DNA of 58,915 nucleotides from an uncultured Ruminococcus sp. (GTDB lineage Bacteria > Bacillota > Clostridia > Oscillospirales > Acutalibacteraceae). Shown piece after piece: positions 23,173 to 32,260 of the stretch (position 1 is its first letter; every line of letters starts with the position of its first letter). Location of the stretch: the NCBI GenBank assembly GCA_902802795.1, contig CADCNI010000008.1:1-58915 (forward strand). The letters are read 5' to 3'. The translations under genes and the position numbers were made by a program. A model generated the notes under the pieces. It did no database searches, had not been told where the DNA came from, and saw only the letters and a program-made list of their open reading frames with translations.

Positions 23173-24255
23173 ATGAAAGAGTCCTATCAGGTAGGTATCA
23201 TCGGAGCAACAGGTATGGTCGGTCAGAGATTTGCGACACTGCTCTCCGGTCATCCGTGGTTCAAGGTCGTCGTTTTAGCGGCCAGCGCGCGTTCCGCAGG
23301 CAAAACATACAAAGAGGCAGTCGGCTCCCGCTGGAAACTCGCCACCCCCATGCCCGCCGAGATGGAAGATATGGTGATTCTCGACGCGGACGCGGATATC
23401 GAAAAGATCACCTCTATGGTGGATTTCGTTTTCTGCGCGGTGGATATGAAGAAAGACGAGATCAAGGCACTGGAGGAAAAATACGCCAAGCATGAATGCC
23501 CCGTTATGTCCAACAACAGCGCCAACCGCTTTACCGAGGACGTTCCCATGATCATCCCCGAGATCAACGCCGATCATTCCCGGATCATCGAGGCACAGCG
23601 CAAGCGTCTCGGCACCAAGCGCGGCTTTATTTCCGTGAAATCCAACTGCTCCATTCAGAGCTATGTTCCCGCCCTCACTCCCTTGCTTGAGTACGGCGTG
23701 GAGGATGTGCTCGCCTGCACCTATCAGGCGATCTCCGGCGCGGGCAAGAATTTTGAGACATGGCCCGAAATGGTTGACAACCTCATCCCCTTCATCGGCG
23801 GCGAGGAAGAAAAATCCGAGAAAGAACCCCTCAAAGTCTGGGGTAAATATGAGGACGGCAAGATCACCCTCCGCGACGATATCCGCATCACCACCCAATG
23901 CCTGCGCGTTCCCGTTTCCGACGGTCACACGGCGGCGGTCTTTGTGAGATTCAAAAACAAGCCCTCCATCGAGGAAATCAAAGAGAAATGGGCGAATTTT
24001 GCGGGCGAACCCCAGAAACTCGGTCTTCCCAGCGCGCCCAAGCAGTTCATCCACTATTTTGAAGAAGACAACAGACCGCAGGCCAAGCTCGACAGAAATC
24101 TCGAGGGCGGCATGGCTGTGAGCTGCGGCCGTCTGCGCGAAGACACCCAGTATGACTACAAATTTGTCTGTCTCTCCCACAACACCCTCCGCGGCGCGGC
24201 AGGCGGCGCTGTCCTTATGGCGGAACTCCTCTGCGCACAGGGCTGGATGGACTGA
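23173..24255 (+). CDS. asd: Aspartate-semialdehyde dehydrogenase
   Basis: A 360-residue NADPH-dependent enzyme converting aspartyl phosphate to aspartate semialdehyde, the branch point to lysine, threonine and methionine. Seen are the nucleotide-binding GIIGATGMVGQRF (residues about 8-20), SNNSANR, the catalytic Cys in VKSNCSIQ (Cys159), and the later RVPVSDGHTAAVFV. The sequence is of the fungal/archaeal type rather than the E. coli type, which is common in Clostridia. GGAGG lies nine bases before the ATG at 23173. Controlled by the lysine riboswitch; dapA follows. Confidence 0.96.
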   Translation: MKESYQVGIIGATGMVGQRFATLLSGHPWFKVVVLAASARSAGKTYKEAVGSRWKLATPMPAEMEDMVILDADADIEKITSMVDFVFCAVDMKKDEIKALEEKYAKHECPVMSNNSANRFTEDVPMIIPEINADHSRIIEAQRKRLGTKRGFISVKSNCSIQSYVPALTPLLEYGVEDVLACTYQAISGAGKNFETWPEMVDNLIPFIGGEEEKSEKEPLKVWGKYEDGKITLRDDIRITTQCLRVPVSDGHTAAVFVRFKNKPSIEEIKEKWANFAGEPQKLGLPSAPKQFIHYFEEDNRPQAKLDRNLEGGMAVSCGRLREDTQYDYKFVCLSHNTLRGAAGGAVLMAELLCAQGWMD

Positions 24256-24328
24256 GGCGCTTCGCTAAGAGAATAGAGAATAAATAATAGATAATAGATA
24301 ATAGAAAATGAAGCCCTGCGGGCTTGAA
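24256..24328 (+). repeat. Post-stop repeat unit 1 (AT-rich tract plus AAGCCC hairpin)
   Basis: Directly after the asd stop: GCGCTTCGCTAAGAGAATAG, a run of AATAATAGAT-type units, then the hairpin AAGCCC-TGC-GGGCTT (24311-24325). The same arrangement occurs after dapA (25308-25381) and in part after pnkp. Confidence 0.75.
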
Positions 24329-24419
24329 ATAGAGTGTGCGTCGGTCACTTTATTGTGGTCGATGCATACTATAATAAAAATAAAATATTCATTTTGACAT
24401 AGAAAGAAGGACTTGTCGC

Positions 24420-25307
24420 ATGAAGAATACCATTTTTACGGGTGCGGGCGTTGCCATTGTCACCCCTATGAACGAGGACGGCTCTGTCAATTACGATGCG
24501 TATGCCGATCTCATTGATTTTCAGATTGAAAACAAGGTAGACGCCATCATTACCTGCGGCACAACGGGTGAATCCTCCACTTTGGGCGAGGAAGAGCATT
24601 GCAGCGTCATCAAGTTCGCCATCGACCATACGGCGGGCAGAGTGCCGGTCATTGCAGGCACGGGCAGCAACGACACCAAATTCGCCATCGAGCTTTCGAG
24701 AGAAGCGGCAGCTATGGGTGCGGACGGTCTGCTGCTGGTCACGCCTTACTACAACAAGACTTCGCAGCGCGGTCTGGTGGCGCATTTCGGCACCATCGCC
24801 AGCAATGTGGACGCGCCCATCATCCTCTACAGCGTGCAGAGCAGAACCGGCGTGAATATCGCTCCCGAAACGGCGTATGAGCTTTCCAAGTACCGGAACA
24901 TCGTCGCCATCAAGGAAGCCAGCGGCAACATTTCGCAGGTGGCCAAGATTCGCGCGCTGTGCGGTGATGAGCTGGACATTTATTCCGGCAACGACGACCA
25001 GATTGTCCCGCTGCTGTCGCTCGGCGGCAAGGGCGTCATTTCCGTGCTTGCCAATGTCGCGCCCGAAGTGACCCACAACATCTGCCAGCTTTACTTTGAC
25101 GGCAAGGTCAAGGAAAGCGCGGCGCTCCAGCTCGAATACCTTGATCTCTGCAACGATCTCTTCATCGACGTAAACCCGATTCCGGTCAAGGAAGCCCTCA
25201 ACATGATGGGCATGAAGGCGGGTCCCTGCCGTATGCCGCTCTTTGAGATGACCGAGGCTGCCAAGGATAAGCTTGCCGCCACTATGGCAAAGCACGGACT
25301 GATCTGA
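24420..25307 (+). CDS. dapA: 4-hydroxy-tetrahydrodipicolinate synthase
   Basis: A 295-residue class I aldolase condensing pyruvate with aspartate semialdehyde, the first committed step to lysine. Seen are CGTTGESSTL (residues about 46-55), the Tyr of IILYSVQSRTG (Tyr137, with Arg142), the Schiff-base Lys165 in AIKEASGN and the late SGNDDQIVPLLSLGGKGVIS. Length is normal. AGAAGGA precedes the ATG. It lies 164 bases after asd, separated by a repeat, so it may have its own weak promoter as well as riboswitch read-through. Confidence 0.97.
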   Translation: MKNTIFTGAGVAIVTPMNEDGSVNYDAYADLIDFQIENKVDAIITCGTTGESSTLGEEEHCSVIKFAIDHTAGRVPVIAGTGSNDTKFAIELSREAAAMGADGLLLVTPYYNKTSQRGLVAHFGTIASNVDAPIILYSVQSRTGVNIAPETAYELSKYRNIVAIKEASGNISQVAKIRALCGDELDIYSGNDDQIVPLLSLGGKGVISVLANVAPEVTHNICQLYFDGKVKESAALQLEYLDLCNDLFIDVNPIPVKEALNMMGMKAGPCRMPLFEMTEAAKDKLAATMAKHGLI

Positions 25308-25381
25308 GCGCTCGCATTCGCTCGCTTAAAGAATAGTGAATAAAGAATAACGAATAGTTGAGGAAGCCCTGCGGGCTTGAA
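25308..25381 (+). repeat. Post-stop repeat unit 2
   Basis: GCGCTCGCATTCGCTCGCTT, a GAATAGTGAATAAAGAATAA-type tract, then AAGCCC-TGC-GGGCTT (25364-25378), immediately after the dapA stop. The inverted form of the first part is found near 27700. Confidence 0.75.
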
Positions 25382-25449
25382 AATAATTCACATGCTTTCG
25401 GTTGTGATTCCGACCGGAAGCATGTGTTGTAATGACGGGAGGGTCAGGG

Positions 25450-25818
25450 ATGCTTTCATGGATGGCGGAAAAGTACGACGGGCACATAGAAACCTTTGCG
25501 CCCGCCGCTCAGACGGACGACTTTTTCGCCCTGCCCGATGCGCTGCGGCGCATCCTCAGCCAAAGCGACGGTGTGATGGAAACCATGCGCCACCCCGTCA
25601 CGGGCGAAACGGAACGCGTCGGCTGGATTGTCTATCCCTTGTCCGAGATGGTCAGATGAACAGGCTTTTACCGTGAGGAATACGGTATAGACGGCGTTGT
25701 CTTTTCCGATGATGGCGCGGGCAATCCCTACTATCTCAAGCCGGACGGCAAGATCTATTTGTGGGACAGCGGCGAGGAAACCGCTGCGGCGGATTCCATA
25801 CGGGAATTTTTTGAATAA
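25450..25818 (+). pseudogene. SMI1/KNR4-like gene with in-frame TGA
   Basis: An open frame MLSWMAEKYDGHIETFAPA... reads to SEMVR and a TGA at about 25657-25659. It then continues in the same frame (TGFYREEYGIDGVVFSDDGA, then YYLKPDGKIYLWDSG) to a TAA at 25816. Together the 122 codons look like one SMI1/KNR4 (SUKH)-type domain, a fold common in toxin-immunity proteins. The TGA may be a nonsense mutation, a sequencing error or, less likely, recoded. GGGAGG supports the ATG at 25450. A second, short translation of the C-terminal part is not obviously possible. Neighbours show no toxin. Confidence 0.6.
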
Positions 25819-25860
25819 AGCAGAAGAGAGATTTCATAAAGGGAAAGGAGTGACAGGACG

Positions 25861-26100
25861 ATGCAATGTCCGTATTGTCACGCAGAAATGCAGAAAGGCA
25901 GCATACAGGGCGCCGGAAGCAGGCCCGTGATCTGGACGCCTGACAGACCGTCCGACGTATGGGAGAAAATGGACAGGCTCATCGGCGGCAAGGGACAGTT
26001 GGAAGCCTCGCAATATAATCCCCTTGGATGTTTTCGTATGGAGGCGCATTACTGCGAGCATTGCCAAAAGATGATCTTCGATACGAAAATTACACAATAA
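25861..26100 (+). CDS. Small zinc-ribbon protein (PF20097-like)
   Basis: A 79-residue protein starting MQCPYCHAEMQKGSIQG and ending with HYCEHCQKMIFDTKI, so CPYC and CEHC should form a zinc ribbon. The middle part has a VIWTPDRPSD segment. This pattern matches the PF20097 (DUF6487-like) family of small Firmicutes proteins; function unknown. It has AAAGGAG nine bases upstream of the ATG and follows the SMI1-like gene by 42 bases. Confidence 0.75.
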   Translation: MQCPYCHAEMQKGSIQGAGSRPVIWTPDRPSDVWEKMDRLIGGKGQLEASQYNPLGCFRMEAHYCEHCQKMIFDTKITQ

Positions 26101-26118
26101 AAGACACAACACGATTTT

Positions 26119-26769
26119 TTGCGGGAAGAAGTGAGAGGCTTGCCCGCTTATTATTCCGTCCGGTTTGAATATGACCGCGCCGCGATCACCCATGACACCG
26201 TCAGGCGGCTGTATGCCGCCTTTGCGGAGGGCGGAGCGGACTTTGCGGGCGGTTATCGGGAGGACACAGAACTGTCGCTTGACGAAATAGCCGCCGTCAA
26301 TCAAAGCAAACTGGAAAATAACTTTATGCTGGGATTTGACGAGCATTTTTCCCACGACTATCGGCAGATTGTATGGAATTACGGCGGATTTACCGAAGTA
26401 CGGGGCTTCTTCCTCAACAACGAACCACGCGAGGGACGGTATGTGTTTGAACTGATTGTTCCGGAACGCGAGATGTTTCACCGGGGCGGACACGGCGGCT
26501 GGACATACAAATGCACGGCCGTCGAGGCACTGGCGCGCCTTGCGGCGGGCGTGATGAGAAACACGGGCGCGGCGATGGTGCAGACGGGTTTGGAACTGGA
26601 TGACGATTATACCGCCGCCGCAGAATTCGCCGCAAACGGACAATGCAATGCCTGCCCGTTTGCGCTGATCAGGAAGCCGTTAGCTGTATACGCCGACATG
26701 ACACGATTTGAATGCTATGAAACGGGCGATATTGTTCGGCTTGAGGACAGAAAAGCCGTTTTGATGTAA
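26119..26769 (+). CDS. Hypothetical protein, unrecognised family
   Basis: A 216-residue soluble protein rich in aromatic and acidic residues (for example FEYDRAAITHDTV, NFMLGFDEHFSHDYRQIVW, RGGHGGWTYKCTAVEALA). It contains three late cysteines (CNACPF and FECYE), without a clear metal site. No fold is recognised. The start is uncertain: TTG 26119 has no ribosome site, while GTG 26131 or TTG 26140 follow weak purine runs. It lies between the zinc-ribbon gene and dapB, in the same direction, and ends 28 bases before dapB, so co-transcription is likely. Confidence 0.65.
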   Translation: MREEVRGLPAYYSVRFEYDRAAITHDTVRRLYAAFAEGGADFAGGYREDTELSLDEIAAVNQSKLENNFMLGFDEHFSHDYRQIVWNYGGFTEVRGFFLNNEPREGRYVFELIVPEREMFHRGGHGGWTYKCTAVEALARLAAGVMRNTGAAMVQTGLELDDDYTAAAEFAANGQCNACPFALIRKPLAVYADMTRFECYETGDIVRLEDRKAVLM

Positions 26770-26797
26770 CACAAAACCTGAAAGGAAGTATAAAAAC

Positions 26798-27556
26798 ATG
26801 ACAAAAATCATTCTTTGCGGCTGCAACGGCAAAATGGGTGCCGCCATTACCGACATTGTCCGCGAGCGGGACGACTGCGAGATCGTCGCGGGTGTGGATG
26901 TGAACACCGCCGCGACACAGAGCTATCAGGTGTACGCCAATATCGCGGATGTGACCGAAAACGCCGACGTCATCATCGACTTTTCCCACCCCAGCACGCT
27001 CGATTCCATTCTGACTGCGGCCGTGGAAAAACAGATGCCCGCCGTCCTCTGCACCACCGGCTATTCCGACGGACAGATGGCGCAGATAAAGGAAGCCGCC
27101 AAAAAGGTGGCGCTGTTCCATTCCGGCAATATGTCCCTTGGCATTAATCTTTTGATTGCGCTCTCCCGAAAAGCGGCGCAGGTATTGGGCGACAGCTTTG
27201 ATGTGGAAATCGTGGAGCAGCACCATCACCGCAAGCTCGACGCCCCCAGCGGTACGGCGCTGATGATCGCCAACGCGATCAGCGAGGAAGTCCCCTATGA
27301 CGCGCGTTATGAGTATGACCGTCACAGCGTGCGCAGAAAACGTGAAAGAAACGAAATCGGTATTCATTCCGTGCGCGGCGGCACCATTGTCGGCGTGCAT
27401 GAGGTTATTTTTGCCGGACATGACGAAGTGGTGTCCATCAAGCATACCGCGCAGTCCCGCGGCGTTTTTGCGTCGGGAGCGGTCAATGCCGCCGTTTATA
27501 TGAGCGGCAGAGAGCCGGGACTGTACAATATGGGCGATGTGATCGCCGCGTCATAA
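26798..27556 (+). CDS. dapB: 4-hydroxy-tetrahydrodipicolinate reductase
   Basis: A 252-residue NAD(P)H enzyme reducing the product of DapA in the lysine/meso-DAP pathway. Seen are the cofactor loop CGCNGKMGAA (residues about 6-15), VIIDFSHPS, CTTGYS, the catalytic and substrate loop EQHHHRKLDAPSGTA (about 144-158) and SVRGGTIVGVHEV. AAAGGAAG precedes the ATG. It ends at a strong terminator, closing the asd-dapA-dapB region. Confidence 0.97.
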   Translation: MTKIILCGCNGKMGAAITDIVRERDDCEIVAGVDVNTAATQSYQVYANIADVTENADVIIDFSHPSTLDSILTAAVEKQMPAVLCTTGYSDGQMAQIKEAAKKVALFHSGNMSLGINLLIALSRKAAQVLGDSFDVEIVEQHHHRKLDAPSGTALMIANAISEEVPYDARYEYDRHSVRRKRERNEIGIHSVRGGTIVGVHEVIFAGHDEVVSIKHTAQSRGVFASGAVNAAVYMSGREPGLYNMGDVIAAS

Positions 27557-27584
27557 TCGGCATAACCTTTATCATAGGCAACCT

Positions 27585-27646
27585 GCGCCGTCCGGAAGAA
27601 TGTATATCGTTGCTTCGATGATACATGCTTCCGGGCGGCTTTTTTA
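27585..27646 (+). terminator. Strong terminator after dapB
   Basis: GCCGTCCGGAAG (27587-27598) pairs with CTTCCGGGCGGC (27628-27639), with a nested ATGTATATC/GATGATACAT stem and six T residues. Confidence 0.92.
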
Positions 27647-27965
27647 CATAGGCAATTGTAAAAATAAAAGAAAAAGAAGAAAAAGCGAAGCGTAATTAGC
27701 GAGCGAATGCGAGCGCGGGAGTCCAGGGGGAACTTGTTCCTCCTGGCAGGTCAAGGGCAGCGCCCTTGTGGGGGGTGGGGCAAAGCCCCACGAGTGAGGC
27801 GAAGCCGAACGAGCCATACGCGCTCAGATTTGCAACGGGGATGGGCGAATACCAAAACAGCCCCATAGCAAGACTTGCCTTGTTACAAACGGAGAAAAAA
27901 GCCCCCCTTTTCCATTGACCGTACCCCGTAACTGAGTTTTTTCTCAACATTTACAATCGGCTTTT
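27646..27965. repeat. Intergenic repeat with stacked hairpins
   Basis: A 320-base gap with no credible gene. It holds an inverted copy of the post-stop unit (AGCGAGCGAATGCGAGCGC near 27700), then hairpins GGGGGAAC/GTTCCTCC, AAGGGCAGCGCCCTT and GTGGGGCAAAGCCCCAC. It is bounded by ATTGTAAA (about 27655) and TTTACAAT (about 27951). It resembles a non-autonomous interspersed repeat; the exact ends are a guess. Confidence 0.5.
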
Positions 27966-27989
27966 TTGCAAGAAAGGAGATATAGAATT

Positions 27990-29438
27990 GTGTTATTAAC
28001 CATCACCTATGAAGGCGAACATACGCAGGATTTGGGATTTCTGCTGCACAAGAACCCCGACAGGGCGCAGCAGTTTGCACTCAGCTACGGCAAAGCGTAT
28101 GTCTTTTACCCCGAGGTCAGCGACGAACGCACCACGGCGGCGCTGCTGCTCGATATCGATCCCATTGATCTGGCGCGCGGCAAGCTGGGCGGCAGCGAGG
28201 GCGGCTTGTTCGATTACGTCAACGACCGCCCCTACGCCTCCACGTCGTTCATGAGCAACGCCATTTCCCGCGTGTTCGGCACCGCCATGAAAGGGCGCTG
28301 CGACAAAAAGCAGCAGCTCGCCGACACGCCGCTCCCCCTCACCGCCACGCTCACGTCCCTCCGGACAGGGGACGACAAGGAATTGGCGGCGCAGCTTTTT
28401 GAACCGCTCGGCTACACTGTCAAAACGGAAACGACGCTTCTCGACAGCCGCTTTCCCGAATGGGGCGAGTCGCCCTACATTGATCTGACGATCAGCGGCA
28501 CCGTAAAACTGTCGGAACTGCTCAATCACCTGTATGTCCTGATTCCGGTCTTCGATATGCAGAAGCATTACTACATCGCGCCCGACGAAATTCAGAAGCT
28601 GCTCGACCACGGCGGCTATATGGCGGATGCGGGTGAAGATGAAGGTTCCACGCAGTCCAAAGGCTGGCTGGCGTCTCATCCGTATAAGGAAAAAATCGCC
28701 CGCCGTTATTTCAAAAACAAGCAGTCCTATGCCCGCAAGGCGATAGACATTTTGATGTCCGAACTGCCGGAGGCGCAAAGTGAGGAGGATGCGGGCGCGG
28801 CGGCAGAAGAAGCGGAAGCGCAGGAAAAGCGCGTGCCGCTGAATACTCAGCGTATGGAGGCGGTCAGAAACGCGGTGCTGGCGAGCGGCGCATCCTCTGT
28901 GATCGACCTCGGCTGCGGGGAATGCCGTTTGACGTCCCTGCTGCTGAGCGAACCGCAGATTCAGCGCATCACCGCCTGCGATGTTTCCGTGAGCGTGCTG
29001 GAAAAGGCGGCGAAGCGGCTGCGGCTGGATGACATGAATCCTTTCAAGCGCCGCAAGCTGACCCTGATGCAGGCGTCGCTCACCTACCGTGACAAGCGCT
29101 TTGAAGGCTTCGACTGCGCCTGCGTCATCGAAGTCATCGAGCATATCGAACCGACCCGCCTGCCCGCCTTTGAGCGGATATTGTTTGCCTTTGCCGCGCC
29201 GAAAACCGTGATTCTCACCACGCCCAACCGCGAATATAACGAAAATTACACGAATATGAAGCGCAACGGTCTGCGCCACGACGACCACCGATTTGAGTGG
29301 ACGCGGGAGGAATTCCGGACATGGGCGGCGCATATCTGCGAGCAATTCGGCTATACCTGCGTGTGCAGCGGCATTGGAGAAAACGATCCGGCGTTCGGTA
29401 CGCCGACACAGATGGGGGTGTTTACAAGAAATGGATAA
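27990..29438 (+). CDS. hen1: 3'-terminal RNA ribose 2'-O-methyltransferase Hen1
   Basis: A 482-residue two-domain enzyme. The N-terminal half (residues about 1-245) is the bacterial Hen1 ligase-activating domain (LLTITYEGEHTQDLGFLLHK, SNAISRVFG). After an acidic linker comes the SAM-dependent methyltransferase (about 275-482) with VIDLGCGECRL, the metal-binding EVIEHIEP motif and LTTPNREYN. It 2'-O-methylates the 3' end of a broken RNA before Pnkp seals it, making the repaired tRNA resistant to the same ribotoxin. The GTG at 27990 is supported by AAGGAG ten bases upstream. It overlaps pnkp by eight bases. Confidence 0.96.
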   Translation: MLLTITYEGEHTQDLGFLLHKNPDRAQQFALSYGKAYVFYPEVSDERTTAALLLDIDPIDLARGKLGGSEGGLFDYVNDRPYASTSFMSNAISRVFGTAMKGRCDKKQQLADTPLPLTATLTSLRTGDDKELAAQLFEPLGYTVKTETTLLDSRFPEWGESPYIDLTISGTVKLSELLNHLYVLIPVFDMQKHYYIAPDEIQKLLDHGGYMADAGEDEGSTQSKGWLASHPYKEKIARRYFKNKQSYARKAIDILMSELPEAQSEEDAGAAAEEAEAQEKRVPLNTQRMEAVRNAVLASGASSVIDLGCGECRLTSLLLSEPQIQRITACDVSVSVLEKAAKRLRLDDMNPFKRRKLTLMQASLTYRDKRFEGFDCACVIEVIEHIEPTRLPAFERILFAFAAPKTVILTTPNREYNENYTNMKRNGLRHDDHRFEWTREEFRTWAAHICEQFGYTCVCSGIGENDPAFGTPTQMGVFTRNG

Positions 29439-32028
29439 TGCGAAGTCTTCCACTTTTACCATAGAGGTTCCCGAACTCTGCGTAGTGGCGCTCATCGGCG
29501 GCACTTCGTCAGGCAAATCCAGCTTTGCCGCCAGGCACTTCCTGCCCACAGAGGTGCTGTCGTCCGACTTTTTCCGGGGCATGATTACCGACGACGAGAA
29601 CGACCAGAGCATTTCCGCCGACGCGTTTGATCTGCTGTATTGCGCGGCTAACAAGCGGCTGAACCACAAAAAGCTTACCGTCATCGACGCGACCAATTTG
29701 CAGCAGAGCGCCCGTCAGCAGGTGGTGGAACTCGCCAAAAATCAGAATGTCCACGCCGTCGCCATCGTGCTCAATCCTCCCGAAGAGGTCATGCTGGCGC
29801 GCAACAAGGCGCGTGCCGACCGGAACCTGCCGGAGCGGGTAATTCATCAGCACCGCAACGCGCTTCGCAAAAGCATTCGCGGACTCAAGAGGGAGGGCTT
29901 TCGGTTTGTGTATGTGCTGCACTCTGTGGAGCAGATCGAGAATGCCGAAATTGTGCGCACCAAGCTGTGGAACGACAAACGGGAGCTGCACGGTCCCTTC
30001 GATATCATCGGCGATATTCACGGCTGCTGTGACGAATTGGAAATGCTGCTCGACCAACTCGGCTATATCCGCACCGACGGCGTTTATCGCCATCCGGGCG
30101 GCAGACAGGCGGCGTTTTTGGGCGACTTCTGCGACAGAGGCAACCGCAACGCCGATGTGCTGCGGCTGGTCATGGATATGGTGAAAGACGGTTCCGCCAT
30201 CGCGGTTCCCGGTAATCACGATGTGAAGCTGCTGAAATATCTGCGGGGCAAAAATATTGCTATGACTCATGGCATTGACAAGACCATCGCCGAAATCGAG
30301 GCGCAGGGGGAGGATTTCAAGCAGGAGGTCGCTTCCTTTATCGACGGGCTGATCAGCCATTATGTGCTGGATGACGGCAGACTGGTCATTGCCCACGCGG
30401 GACTGAAAGAGGAATACATCGGTCGGGCGTCCGGCAAAGTGCGGGAATTCTGCCTCTATGGGGAAGTCACGGGTGAAACGGATGAATTCGGTCTGCCGGT
30501 GCGGCATAACTGGGCGGCGGATTACCGGGGACGCGCCACCGTGGTGTACGGACACATTGCGGGGGAGGAAGTCAGCTCGCTCAACCGCACGGTCTGCATT
30601 GACACGGGCTGCGTCTTCGGCGGCAAGCTGACAGCTTACCGCTACCCGGAAGGCGAAACCGTGAGCGTGGATGCAAAGGAAACCTATTACCAGCCCATCC
30701 GACCGCTGGAGAGGCAGGGCGCCGCTATTGACCGCGATATGGGGGACATCCTGACCGTCGGGGATTTCGGAAAGAAGCTGCACATCGAGACGCAGCTCAT
30801 GCCGTCGGTGGATATCCACGAAAATAACGCGGCGGCGGCGCTGGAAATCATGTCGCGCTTTGCCGCCGACCCGCACTGGCTGATTTATTTGCCGCCCACC
30901 ATGTCGCCTTGTGAGACAAGCGATTTGGACGGTTATCTCGAGCATCCCCTGCAGGCGTTCGCCTATTACGCCGACAGGGGCGTGCGGCATGTGGTCTGCG
31001 AGAAGAAGCACATGGGTTCCCGCTGCGTGATGGTCGCCTGCAAGGATGCGCAGACCGCGCGGGAACGCTTCGGCGTGACCGACGGCAGCACAGGCATGAT
31101 TTACACCCGCACAGGGCGGCGCTTCTTTGACGATGCCGCCACGGAAAACGCCATTCTTGACCGACTCCGGAAGGTGCTGACCGACACGCATTTCTGGCAG
31201 GACTTCGGCACCGACTGGGTCTGCCTCGATACCGAACTCATGCCGTGGAGCGAGAAGGCGCAGGCGCTGCTTCGCACCCAGTACGCGCCCACAGGTCGGG
31301 CGGGCGTTGGCAGTCTGTCCGCCGCGGTGCAGGCGCTGGAGTGTGCCTGCCGCCGGAATCATATGGCGTATGAGGTGGACGCTGGCGCGTCGGGGCAGAA
31401 TGTGGATATCAGCGACCTGCTGACGCGCTACACCGTAAAGCTCCGTGACATGGAAAAATATACGGTCGCCTATGGAGAATACTGCTGGCGGGTGGATTCG
31501 GCGGACGATCTGCGCATTGCCCCCTTCCACCTTCTCGCCTGCGAGGGAAAAGTGTTCAGCGATCAGCAACACGTCTGGCACATGGAAACCATCCGGCAAT
31601 ACCTCACGGGTAGCGACCCGCTTTTTATGGCGACGCCCTATCTCTGTGTCGATACCGCCGACGAGCAAAGCGTGCGGGAAGGGGTGGACTGGTGGCTGGC
31701 GCTGACCGGCAGCGGCGGCGAAGGTATGGTGGTCAAGCCGGATACCTTCATCGCCAAAGAAAACGGCAAACTGCTCCAGCCCGCCGTCAAGTGCCGCGGC
31801 AGCGAGTACCTGCGCATCATCTACGGCGCGGAGTACCTCGAACCGGAGCATTTGCAGCGTCTCAAAAAGCGTTCCCTCAAGCGCAAGCGCACCCTGGCGC
31901 TCAAGGAATTCTCCCTCGGCATGGAATCGCTTTCCCGTTTTGTTGACCGTGAACCGCTATACCGCGTCCACGAATGCGCCTTTGCCGTGCTCGCGCTGGA
32001 AAGCGAACCCGTAGACCCGAGACTGTAG
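29431..32028 (+). CDS. pnkp: Polynucleotide kinase-phosphatase-ligase Pnkp
   Basis: An 865-residue RNA end-healing and sealing enzyme, the size of the Clostridium thermocellum enzyme. Kinase domain: P-loop GGTSSGKSS (residues 23-31). Metallophosphatase: GDIHGCCDE (about 194), GDFCDRGNRN, GNHD and VIAHAG. C-terminal adenylyltransferase: EKKHMGSR (about 524-531, with the lysine nucleophile), later motifs EGMVVKP and QPAVKCRG. With Hen1 it repairs RNAs cut by ribotoxins. The ATG at 29431 overlaps the hen1 stop, so translation is coupled. Ends before a post-stop repeat and a terminator. Confidence 0.97.
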   Translation: MDNAKSSTFTIEVPELCVVALIGGTSSGKSSFAARHFLPTEVLSSDFFRGMITDDENDQSISADAFDLLYCAANKRLNHKKLTVIDATNLQQSARQQVVELAKNQNVHAVAIVLNPPEEVMLARNKARADRNLPERVIHQHRNALRKSIRGLKREGFRFVYVLHSVEQIENAEIVRTKLWNDKRELHGPFDIIGDIHGCCDELEMLLDQLGYIRTDGVYRHPGGRQAAFLGDFCDRGNRNADVLRLVMDMVKDGSAIAVPGNHDVKLLKYLRGKNIAMTHGIDKTIAEIEAQGEDFKQEVASFIDGLISHYVLDDGRLVIAHAGLKEEYIGRASGKVREFCLYGEVTGETDEFGLPVRHNWAADYRGRATVVYGHIAGEEVSSLNRTVCIDTGCVFGGKLTAYRYPEGETVSVDAKETYYQPIRPLERQGAAIDRDMGDILTVGDFGKKLHIETQLMPSVDIHENNAAAALEIMSRFAADPHWLIYLPPTMSPCETSDLDGYLEHPLQAFAYYADRGVRHVVCEKKHMGSRCVMVACKDAQTARERFGVTDGSTGMIYTRTGRRFFDDAATENAILDRLRKVLTDTHFWQDFGTDWVCLDTELMPWSEKAQALLRTQYAPTGRAGVGSLSAAVQALECACRRNHMAYEVDAGASGQNVDISDLLTRYTVKLRDMEKYTVAYGEYCWRVDSADDLRIAPFHLLACEGKVFSDQQHVWHMETIRQYLTGSDPLFMATPYLCVDTADEQSVREGVDWWLALTGSGGEGMVVKPDTFIAKENGKLLQPAVKCRGSEYLRIIYGAEYLEPEHLQRLKKRSLKRKRTLALKEFSLGMESLSRFVDREPLYRVHECAFAVLALESEPVDPRL

Positions 32029-32090
32029 CGCTCACCTTGGAAAAAAACGCTCGCTAAGATAATAGAGAATAAAGAATATTTATTCAGTCT
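32028..32090 (+). repeat. Post-stop repeat unit 3 (partial)
   Basis: After the pnkp stop: GCGCTCACC, then CGCTCGCTAAGATAATAGAG and AATAAAGAAT-type sequence, as after asd and dapA, but without the AAGCCC hairpin. Confidence 0.6.
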
Positions 32091-32133
32091 TCTGAAATAT
32101 AAGGTTGACAGTCACCGCATTTCTCTAAAAAAG

Positions 32134-32182
32134 AACAGTGAAAGGAGGCGGAACTGCCGCAAAATCCTTTCACTGTTTTTTG
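32134..32182. terminator. Bidirectional terminator between pnkp and rqcP
   Basis: AACAGTGAAAGGA (32134-32146) and TCCTTTCACTGTT (32165-32177) pair perfectly over 13 bp, with A- and T-runs outside. Confidence 0.85.
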
Positions 32183-32260
32183 ATGGGAATGATTTTAATG
32201 CAACGCTGTGATTTGTGCAAATGCTTCACATTCCACATTTCACATTTCACTTTCCGTTGT

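Noticed and set aside
27696-27950. 84-residue leftward frame in the intergenic repeat
   Set aside because: It consists of hairpin repeat sequence and has no ribosome site.
29509-31851. Very long leftward open frame opposite pnkp, and a similar one opposite hen1 (27996-29696)
   Set aside because: They lie antisense to genes with all catalytic motifs, lack ribosome sites and have His/Arg/Gln-rich composition typical of reverse frames in GC-rich genes.
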